A stretch of 12,713 nt of DNA. It comes from Actinomycetota bacterium (GTDB taxonomy: Bacteria > Actinomycetota > Actinomycetes > Nanopelagicales > Nanopelagicaceae). The translations under genes and the position numbers were made by a program. Shown here piece by piece: positions 7,696-12,713 of the stretch. The stretch is from assembly GCA_009702845.1 (NCBI GenBank), contig WLHG01000012.1, positions 1-12,713 of the forward strand. Direction: 5' to 3'. Below the pieces are notes generated by a model. That model made no database searches and was not told the origin of the DNA. It was given only the letters and a program-made list of their open reading frames with translations. Position 1 is the stretch's first letter; each line of letters starts with the position of its first letter.

Positions 7696-9325
7696 GGGCC
7701 AGCAACATGTGACGAAACACCTCTTTGTATCCGGCGGAGTCGCCTCATCTCTTGGAAAAGGACTCACCGCCTCATCTCTTGGAAGATTATTGGTAGCTAG
7801 AGGCCTTCGTGTCACTATGCAAAAGCTAGATCCCTACTTAAACGTCGATCCTGGCACAATGAATCCATTTCAACATGGTGAGGTTTTTGTAACCGATGAT
7901 GGCGCAGAGACAGATCTAGATATCGGCCATTATGAGCGCTTTTTAGATACAAATCTGCATGGCTCGGCAAATGTGACTACCGGGCAAGTCTATTCGCGAG
8001 TCATTGCACGAGAGCGTCGCGGTGAGTATTTAGGTGAGACCGTACAGGTCATTCCACATATTACAAATGAGATCAAAGAACGCATCCGCGCAATGGCCGC
8101 CCCTGATATCGATATCGTCATCACTGAAATCGGTGGCACTGTCGGTGATATTGAATCCCAACCATTTTTAGAAGCTGCACGTCAAATCCGCCAAGAGGTT
8201 GGAAGAGACAATGTTTTCTATTTACATGTTTCGTTAGTTCCATACATCGGACCATCGGGTGAGCTAAAAACAAAACCAACTCAACACTCCGTCGTAGCTT
8301 TGCGAAGTATTGGAATCGCCCCTGATGCAATTGTTTTACGCTCTGACCGCGCGATTCCATTGGCGGTAAAGAAAAAGATCTCTTTGATGTGCGACGTTGA
8401 TTTAGCTGCAGTCGTAGCGGCCGTTGATGCACCTTCAATCTATGACATCCCGAAAGTTTTGCATGCCGAAGGTTTAGATGCCTACGTCGTTGCACGCTTG
8501 GGGCTCAAAAGCCATGATGTCGTTTGGGGGGAGTGGGATGATCTTCTTGAAAAGGTGCATCATCCAAAGCACCATATCCGTGTTGGCCTCGTCGGTAAGT
8601 ACATAGATTTGCCCGATGCATATCTATCGGTCTCTGAGGCTTTACGTGCGGGTGGATTTGCAAATGAGGCAAAGATTGAGATCGTCTGGATAGCAAGTGA
8701 TGAGTGTGAAACACCGGAGGGTGCTGCCAAAAATTTAAAGGATGTAGATGCGATCTGCGTTCCAGGCGGATTTGGCATTCGAGGTATTGAGGGCAAAGTC
8801 GGTGCACTTAAATATGCGCGCGAGAATAAAGTTCCAACGCTCGGTCTTTGTCTCGGTCTGCAATGTATGGTTATTGAAGCTGCGAGAAATTTGGCTGGTA
8901 TTCCAGATGCAATCTCAGCAGAGTTCTCAGATACCGGTACTCCTGTTATTGCAACAATGGAGGATCAAAAAGATATCGTTGCCGGCAATCAAGATATGGG
9001 TGGAACGATGCGTCTTGGTCTCTATAAGGCAGATCTCGTTGCCGATTCCCTGGTTGCAAAAATGTATGGTGCGACACAGATATCTGAGCGCCACCGTCAC
9101 CGCTATGAAGTTAATAACACCTTTCGCGCGCAGATTGCCGATGCTGGTCTTGTCTTCTCTGGCTTCTTCAAAGAGCGCGACTTAGTTGAGTTTGTAGAAC
9201 TGCCTTCCGAGGTGCATCCTTACTACATAGGTACGCAAGCTCATCCAGAGCTTCGATCTCGCCCAACTCGACCTCATCCACTATTTGTGGGTTTAATCGC
9301 GGCGGCAGTAAAAGCGAAGGGCTAA
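7694..9325 (+). CDS. pyrG: CTP synthase (glutamine-hydrolysing)
   Basis: Converts UTP to CTP with ATP and ammonia from glutamine, the last step of pyrimidine nucleotide synthesis. The N-terminal amidoligase domain opens with [20 protein letters not shown] (P-loop) and has [14 protein letters not shown]. The C-terminal class I glutamine amidotransferase has nucleophile C386 (LGLCLGLQ), with H517 and E519 in the AHPEL motif, so the triad is intact. I chose ATG 7694 because it leaves six residues before TKHLF, similar to other actinobacterial enzymes; AGG at 7681-7683 is a mediocre ribosome site. GTG 7676 would add six residues (AGGG at 7660-7663 is an equally loose match) and GTG 7709 would give a start at VTKHLF. 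About 543 residues, normal for the family. Confidence 0.96.
   Translation: MGQQHVTKHLFVSGGVASSLGKGLTASSLGRLLVARGLRVTMQKLDPYLNVDPGTMNPFQHGEVFVTDDGAETDLDIGHYERFLDTNLHGSANVTTGQVYSRVIARERRGEYLGETVQVIPHITNEIKERIRAMAAPDIDIVITEIGGTVGDIESQPFLEAARQIRQEVGRDNVFYLHVSLVPYIGPSGELKTKPTQHSVVALRSIGIAPDAIVLRSDRAIPLAVKKKISLMCDVDLAAVVAAVDAPSIYDIPKVLHAEGLDAYVVARLGLKSHDVVWGEWDDLLEKVHHPKHHIRVGLVGKYIDLPDAYLSVSEALRAGGFANEAKIEIVWIASDECETPEGAAKNLKDVDAICVPGGFGIRGIEGKVGALKYARENKVPTLGLCLGLQCMVIEAARNLAGIPDAISAEFSDTGTPVIATMEDQKDIVAGNQDMGGTMRLGLYKADLVADSLVAKMYGATQISERHRHRYEVNNTFRAQIADAGLVFSGFFKERDLVEFVELPSEVHPYYIGTQAHPELRSRPTRPHPLFVGLIAAAVKAKG
7741..7784 (+). repeat. 17-bp direct repeat within pyrG P-loop codons
   Basis: CGCCTCATCTCTTGGAA occurs at 7741-7757 and again at 7768-7784, a period of 27 bp (nine codons). 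It encodes the two ASSLG units of the conserved motif [14 protein letters not shown]. The protein repeat is general to CTP synthases; identical codon choice in both copies is specific to this sequence. Slippage between copies would delete nine residues in frame and destroy the nucleotide-binding loop. Confidence 0.85.
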
Positions 9326-9332
9326 CACACTC

Positions 9333-10430
9333 ATGATCGTTGGAGTTCCGAAAGAGATTAAAGTTCACGAATCACGAGTGGCGATTACACCAGAAGGAGT
9401 TAGCGAGTTCATCGCAGCTGGTCACAGCGTAATAATCGAAGATGGAGCTGGAGTTGGCTCATCACTGACCAATGAGGATTTCGTCGCAGCCGGTGCCACG
9501 ATCGTCAAAGATGCCGATGCGATTTGGAGTACCGCTGAGTTAGTTCTCAAAGTTAAAGAGCCGATAGCCGCTGAATATCCAAAGATGCGTCGCGGACAGA
9601 CGCTCTTCACATATCTGCATCTTGCAGCATCATTGCCTTGTACCGATGCACTGGTAAAAAGCGGCACAACGGCGATTGCATATGAGACTGTTGAAGTAAA
9701 TGGCTCACTTCCCTTGCTTGCCCCAATGAGCGAGGTCGCAGGACGTCTAGCAACTCAAGTCGGTGCAACCGCGCTTCAACGCCCCAACGGCGGAAGAGGC
9801 GTTCTACTTGGCGGCGTTCCAGGAGTTTCACCGGGGCGAGTAGTCGTTATTGGTGGGGGAGTCTCAGGACTTAATGCAGCTGTTATCGCAGTTGGTATGG
9901 GCGCAGACGTTACAGTCTTTGATCGCTCAATTAATCGCCTTGCTTACATCGATACTGTTTATGGCGGACGCATTAAGACTCTAGTTGCATCTGCCCATGC
10001 AATTGAACGAGAAGTACGAATGGCCGATTTAGTAATTGGCGCAGTACTTGTCCATGGCGCTAAGGCCCCAAAGTTAGTGTCAAATGCCTTGGTTAAGTCG
10101 ATGAAGAGTGGCTCAGTTTTGGTCGATATTGCAATCGATCAAGGTGGTTGTTTTGAGGATAGCCGTCCGACAACACATGCCGAACCTACATACATGGTGC
10201 ATGGTTCAGTATTTTATTGCGTGGCCAATATGCCAGGGGCCGTTCCCGTTGCATCGACATATGCGCTTACAAATGCGACTTTGCCTTATGCGCTGGCTAT
10301 AGCCAAGCACGGTTGGAAAGAGGCATGCAGTAAAGATGCAAATCTTGCAAAGGGTTTGAACGTACACGATGGCAAGATTTACTATGCAGCCGTAGCAGAG
10401 GCCCATGGTTACGAGCACACTAAAATTTGA
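9333..10430 (+). CDS. ald: Alanine dehydrogenase
   Basis: Interconverts L-alanine and pyruvate plus ammonia using NAD(H); in actinobacteria it supports alanine use as carbon or nitrogen source and NADH reoxidation. The pyruvate-binding and catalytic residues known from M. tuberculosis Ald are conserved in place: R15 (HESRVA), K75 (LKVKEP), H96 (YLHLAA) and D269 (VDIAIDQGG). The Rossmann fold has [14 protein letters not shown] at 170-183 and D197 at the end of the second strand, selecting NAD over NADP. At 365 residues it is complete. AAGGG about 12 nt upstream is the ribosome site. It lies 7 nt after pyrG and overlaps xerD by 26 nt, so it appears inserted into what is otherwise an information-processing operon; Streptomyces also has an ald gene near xerD and parA. 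Confidence 0.96.
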   Translation: MIVGVPKEIKVHESRVAITPEGVSEFIAAGHSVIIEDGAGVGSSLTNEDFVAAGATIVKDADAIWSTAELVLKVKEPIAAEYPKMRRGQTLFTYLHLAASLPCTDALVKSGTTAIAYETVEVNGSLPLLAPMSEVAGRLATQVGATALQRPNGGRGVLLGGVPGVSPGRVVVIGGGVSGLNAAVIAVGMGADVTVFDRSINRLAYIDTVYGGRIKTLVASAHAIEREVRMADLVIGAVLVHGAKAPKLVSNALVKSMKSGSVLVDIAIDQGGCFEDSRPTTHAEPTYMVHGSVFYCVANMPGAVPVASTYALTNATLPYALAIAKHGWKEACSKDANLAKGLNVHDGKIYYAAVAEAHGYEHTKI

Positions 10431-11328
10431 TTCGATCGCGCAATCATTTCTGAACTACTGTGCGATCGAACGTGGTTTATCGGCAAATACTGTGGCGGCA
10501 TATCGTCGCGATTTAGAAAAGTTTCAGGGCTGGCTCGGATCTACTCCAGTTTCTGAGATTGACACTTCAACTATCGCTGATTTTGAAGCTAACCTAAAGC
10601 TTCTGAAGTTTTCGCCCTCCAGCATAAATCGAATCGAATCGACGTTACGTACATTCTTCAAGCATGCACAGCAAGAGCATGGATTGATTAATCCCACTCT
10701 CGAAATTGTGAGCGGTAAGTCCAAACGACGTTTGCCAAAAGCGTTACAAATCGATCAGGTAATCTCTCTCATTAATGCTGCTTTCCATGAAGGCCAACCA
10801 ATTACTATCCGCGATCGCACAATTATTGAACTTCTCTATAGCAGTGGAGCGCGTGTGAGCGAATTGATGGATATTAATATGTCTGACATAAACACAGTTC
10901 CCACCGAAGATGGCGATATCACTACTGTTAAATTACGAGGCAAAGGTGGCAAAGAGAGAATTGTTCCCCTCGGTTCATTTGCAACAACGGCGATCGATGA
11001 CTACCTCATTCGAATTAGACCTATGCTCGCAGCAAAGAACGCAAAGGTAGATGCTGCTTTATTTCTCAATGCGCGGGGAGCACGATTGACGCGACAGACT
11101 GCTTGGAACATTGTTCTTAAGGCGGCAGAGGTTGCAGGAATTAGCGAGCAGGTTTCACCGCATGTTTTTAGACATTCATATGCAACGCATCTATTAGATG
11201 GAGGGGCCGATATTCGTGTCGTGCAGGAGCTATTGGGCCATGCATCGGTGACGACGACACAGATTTATACTTTAATTACGATAGATAAAGTCAGGGAAAG
11301 CTACCGAATGGCCCATCCTCGGGCATAG
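10405..11328 (+). CDS. xerD: Site-specific tyrosine recombinase XerD
   Basis: Acts with XerC (or alone in some lineages) at the chromosomal dif site to resolve chromosome dimers before division. The N-terminal SAM-like core-binding domain (about 8-95) contains ERGLSANTVAAYRRDL. The catalytic domain has the full set R150 (SSGARVSEL), K180 (RGKGGKERIVPLG), H253 and R256 (PHVFRHSYATHLL), H279 (LLGHAS) and nucleophile Y288 (TTTQIYT). At 307 residues it is the normal Xer size, and its position after pyrG matches the actinobacterial XerD locus rather than a phage integrase. ATG 10405 lies within ald (26-nt overlap); no other in-frame start occurs before conserved residues. AGAGG at 10397-10401 is close to the start (3-nt spacing), so coupling to ald translation is likely. 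Confidence 0.94.
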   Translation: MVTSTLKFDSIAQSFLNYCAIERGLSANTVAAYRRDLEKFQGWLGSTPVSEIDTSTIADFEANLKLLKFSPSSINRIESTLRTFFKHAQQEHGLINPTLEIVSGKSKRRLPKALQIDQVISLINAAFHEGQPITIRDRTIIELLYSSGARVSELMDINMSDINTVPTEDGDITTVKLRGKGGKERIVPLGSFATTAIDDYLIRIRPMLAAKNAKVDAALFLNARGARLTRQTAWNIVLKAAEVAGISEQVSPHVFRHSYATHLLDGGADIRVVQELLGHASVTTTQIYTLITIDKVRESYRMAHPRA

Positions 11329-11347
11329 ATTAAAGAGTTATAGCCCG
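11320..11347. terminator. Possible bidirectional hairpin between convergent xerD and RHH gene
   Basis: CGGGC-ATA at 11320-11327 can pair with TAT-(A)-GCCCG at 11339-11347, giving an eight-pair stem with one bulged A and an 11-nt loop that spans the 9-bp gap between the two convergent stop codons. An alternative hairpin uses GCCC 11311-11314 with GGGC 11321-11324. Neither strand has a T run after the stem, so a classical intrinsic terminator is not supported; location between convergent genes is the main argument. Confidence 0.3.
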
Positions 11348-11748
11348 CGCAATCGTCTTGCTAAAATACTTTGATCACCCTTAGCTTCAAGATCGGCGAT
11401 TATGACGGCAATAGATTCACGAACGATACGTCCACGATCGGCGGCCAGTCCTAAGTCACCGCGCAATAACAATCTCGCTTGATCCAGATCAAATAATTCA
11501 TCTGGTGATAGATAGACAGTTATTTTTTCATCATGACGTTCACGTCCTGATGGGGAGCGATCCACAGTTGTTACTCGTCGGCGCGCGATTGAACGCACTC
11601 CCTTTTTCACTGAAGGAACTTTCGGTGTTGCAATTGCAGGTGCCACTAGAGGAGCGGTGTGCTCTTGTGTGGCCGGTACTGATGTAAGTGCAGGTGTAGT
11701 TGATCGAAATAATTCATCTGCTCCAGGAAGATTGGCTCTGCGGGTCAT
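11338..11748 (-). CDS. Ribbon-helix-helix-like DNA-binding partner of the adjacent ParA
   Basis: Likely the DNA-binding partner of the ParA encoded just before it. Residues 75-124 fit a ribbon-helix-helix fold: strand KITVYLS (75-81), helix with SPDELFDLDQARLLLRG (81-97), then a second helix from DRGRIVRESIAVIIADLEAKG (104-124). The first 15 residues (TRRANLPGADELFR) look like a short conserved-style motif, followed by a Pro/Ala/Thr-rich flexible stretch with a basic patch KKGVRSIARRR (48-58). Plasmid ParA partners of the ParG/omega type have a disordered basic N-terminus ahead of an RHH, and there it stimulates the ATPase; the same role here is inference. The ATG overlaps the parA stop (ATGA) and has AGGAGG six bases upstream, so it is made in step with, and probably in excess of, ParA. 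136 residues. Confidence 0.75.
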   Translation of the reverse strand: MTRRANLPGADELFRSTTPALTSVPATQEHTAPLVAPAIATPKVPSVKKGVRSIARRRVTTVDRSPSGRERHDEKITVYLSPDELFDLDQARLLLRGDLGLAADRGRIVRESIAVIIADLEAKGDQSILARRLRGL

Positions 11749-12629
11749 CTGGCGCCTCCTCGGGCGATTAATTCACGGGCAAGTCTGCGGTAGGACGCAG
11801 CACCATCGGATGATGATGCATATGTGGTTATAGGTTCGCCAACGACAGTTGTCTCAGGAAAGCGAATTGTTTTAGCGATAATAGTTTCAAAGACATCGGC
11901 AGGAAACTGTTCAAGGATTCGCTCAAGTACTTGGCGATTATGTGATGTTTTTTTATCGTACATTGTTGCCAAAATTCCAATAAGAGTCAGATTTGGATTA
12001 AGGAAGTTCTTCACCTTATCTAAATTGCCCTTCAACTCTATAAAACCATGTAGAGCGAAGTATTCACATTGCAGAGGAACAATAACTTCATCGGCGGCAA
12101 CGAGTGCGTTAATGGTCAGTTGTCCCATGGTTGGTTGGCAGTCGATCAAAATAACATCGTAGTAATCTCGAAGCGATGTTAATGCTCGCTTTAAATACTG
12201 CTGTCCGCCGATTTCGGCGCCAAGCGTGGTCTCTGCCGTTCCAAGATCTCGGTTAGCTGGAAGAAAATCCAATCCAGGAACTGCTGACTTTAAAATAATC
12301 GTTTCAATTGAAGCCGTTGGTGTCATCAGAGCGTAGTAAACCGTCTGCTCAAGAGGCAGAGCATGAGCGTTGACACCAAGACCTAAGGAGAGTCCGCCCT
12401 GCGGGTCAAAGTCGACCAGAAGTACGCGCCTACCTAGTTCGGCCAATGATGCGCCCAGGTTTATCGTGGTCGTTGTCTTTCCGACCCCGCCCTTTTGGTT
12501 GAAGATTGCAACGACCTTAGCCGAGCCATGCTCAACGATGGCTGGTGGGACAGGAAAGCTCTTGGCCTTCTTGCCCAAAAGCGTTGCAGTTGTAGAGATC
12601 TCTTCGCGAATTGTCGATTTAGCGCTCAA
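11745..12629 (-). CDS. ParA/Soj-family ATPase (orphan, xerD-linked)
   Basis: A deviant-Walker-A ATPase that dimerises on ATP and binds DNA non-specifically to position cargo such as chromosome regions or division proteins. After a 35-residue N-terminal extension comes VVAIFNQKGGVGKTTTTINLG with signature K46 and K51, then VDFDPQGG (72-79) and LIDCQPTMGQLT with D163 (most relatives have DCPP), and ends at 294 residues. No ParB gene is adjacent; in actinobacteria the genuine parAB pair lies near the origin, while a second ParA (PldP in Corynebacterium) sits near xerD and scpA. I assign it to that orphan group. Start TTG 12629 has GAGG nine bases upstream (AAAGAGG). It is transcribed opposite to xerD and overlaps the RHH gene by 4 nt. 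Confidence 0.88.
   Translation of the reverse strand: MSAKSTIREEISTTATLLGKKAKSFPVPPAIVEHGSAKVVAIFNQKGGVGKTTTTINLGASLAELGRRVLLVDFDPQGGLSLGLGVNAHALPLEQTVYYALMTPTASIETIILKSAVPGLDFLPANRDLGTAETTLGAEIGGQQYLKRALTSLRDYYDVILIDCQPTMGQLTINALVAADEVIVPLQCEYFALHGFIELKGNLDKVKNFLNPNLTLIGILATMYDKKTSHNRQVLERILEQFPADVFETIIAKTIRFPETTVVGEPITTYASSSDGAASYRRLARELIARGGAR
11755..11760 (-). promoter_or_regulatory. Perfect Shine-Dalgarno for the RHH gene
   Basis: AGGAGG on the - strand lies within the last codons of parA, six bases before the ATG at 11748. It is the strongest ribosome binding site in the window, whereas parA itself starts at TTG, so more RHH protein than ParA is expected from the same message. Confidence 0.8.
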
Positions 12630-12651
12630 ACGTCAAACCTCTTTCTAGATA

Positions 12652-12701
12652 TACGCGGGAGCCTACGCGTTACACAGAAGTAGGGCAACTGTGAAGTAGG
12701 G
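12652..12701 (-). promoter_or_regulatory. Candidate parA promoter with short direct repeats
   Basis: On the - strand, TTGCCC (12683-12688) and TAGGCT (12660-12665) are separated by 17 bp, a reasonable sigma-70-type -35/-10 pair for parA. Two direct repeats overlap it: GAAGTAGGG (on the + strand) at 12677-12685 and 12693-12701, 16 bp apart and covering the -35, and TACGCG at 12652-12657 and 12664-12669, 12 bp apart and touching the -10. CACAG 12673-12677 and CTGTG 12689-12693 form an inverted repeat. RHH partners of plasmid ParA proteins repress their operon by binding short direct repeats at the promoter, so this could be the operator. Confidence 0.35.
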
Positions 12702-12708
12702 TGCGCTC

Positions 12709-12713
12709 ATGGA
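12709..12713 (+). other. Possible start codon of a divergent gene cut by the window edge
   Basis: The window ends in ATGGA, with AGTAGGG ending eight bases before the ATG as a possible ribosome site. In other actinobacteria scpA follows the xerD-linked parA, so a divergent scpA would fit, but only five bases are visible and no product can be deduced. Confidence 0.2.

Noticed and set aside
8748..9185. 145-codon + strand frame within pyrG
   Set aside because: Out-of-frame shadow over the glutaminase domain of pyrG, with no ribosome site and no protein-like motif pattern.
1363..10818. GCGATCGC octamers (inside putA and xerD) as a HIP1-like genome-wide repeat
   Set aside because: Only two copies were noticed, both in coding DNA; too few to argue enrichment.
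10405..11328. Tyrosine recombinase as a mobile-element or phage integrase
   Set aside because: Size, motif spacing and synteny with pyrG match housekeeping XerD, and no attachment-site duplication or cargo genes flank it.
11338..12713. parS-like 16-mer (TGTTTCACGTGAAACA) or a dif site near parA/xerD
   Set aside because: I looked for the palindromes by eye and found none; the repeats upstream of parA do not resemble either.

Overview
This window looks like a piece of a compact, moderate-GC actinobacterial chromosome. The gene order tlyA-nadK-recN-...-pyrG-...-xerD-(parA) is the conserved block known from Mycobacterium, Corynebacterium and Streptomyces. Several proteins (TlyA, PyrG, Ald) read as close to their M. 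tuberculosis counterparts, yet base composition is only around half G+C and genes abut or overlap. That combination suggests a streamlined lineage such as the freshwater Nanopelagicales (acI) group; this placement is inference from style and synteny, not from a marker search.

Layout. The left end (11-3346, +) is a bifunctional proline-catabolic enzyme, PutA. A 98-bp gap follows, carrying a perfect DnaA-box-like nonamer and a near match. Next come three small genes (3445-4292): a short SSB-like OB-fold protein, a coiled-coil protein with a Lys/Ala-rich histone-H1-like tail, and a 50-residue protein whose start codon directly follows the previous stop. Then tlyA, nadK and recN form a tightly overlapped set (1-nt and 8-nt overlaps), followed 35 nt later by pyrG, then ald (7-nt gap) and xerD (overlapping ald by 26 nt). 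All of these are on the + strand. The xerD end meets a convergent two-gene operon on the - strand: an orphan ParA ATPase (11745-12629) followed, with a 4-nt ATGA overlap and a perfect Shine-Dalgarno, by a ribbon-helix-helix-like protein (11338-11748). The last 84 bp upstream of parA hold promoter-like hexamers threaded with short direct repeats, and a possible divergent start codon at the right edge.

How the genes work together. PutA and Ald both feed amino acids (proline, alanine) into central metabolism with reduction of FAD/NAD, and NadK makes NADP. TlyA modifies rRNA; PyrG makes CTP. RecN, XerD, the SSB-like protein and the ParA/RHH pair all concern DNA repair, chromosome-dimer resolution or DNA segregation. 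The least explained parts are the small-gene cluster between putA and tlyA and the ParA/RHH cassette with its repeat-bearing upstream region. I see no mobile element, CRISPR array, rRNA gene or complete tRNA gene, and no gene-free stretch longer than about 100 bp.
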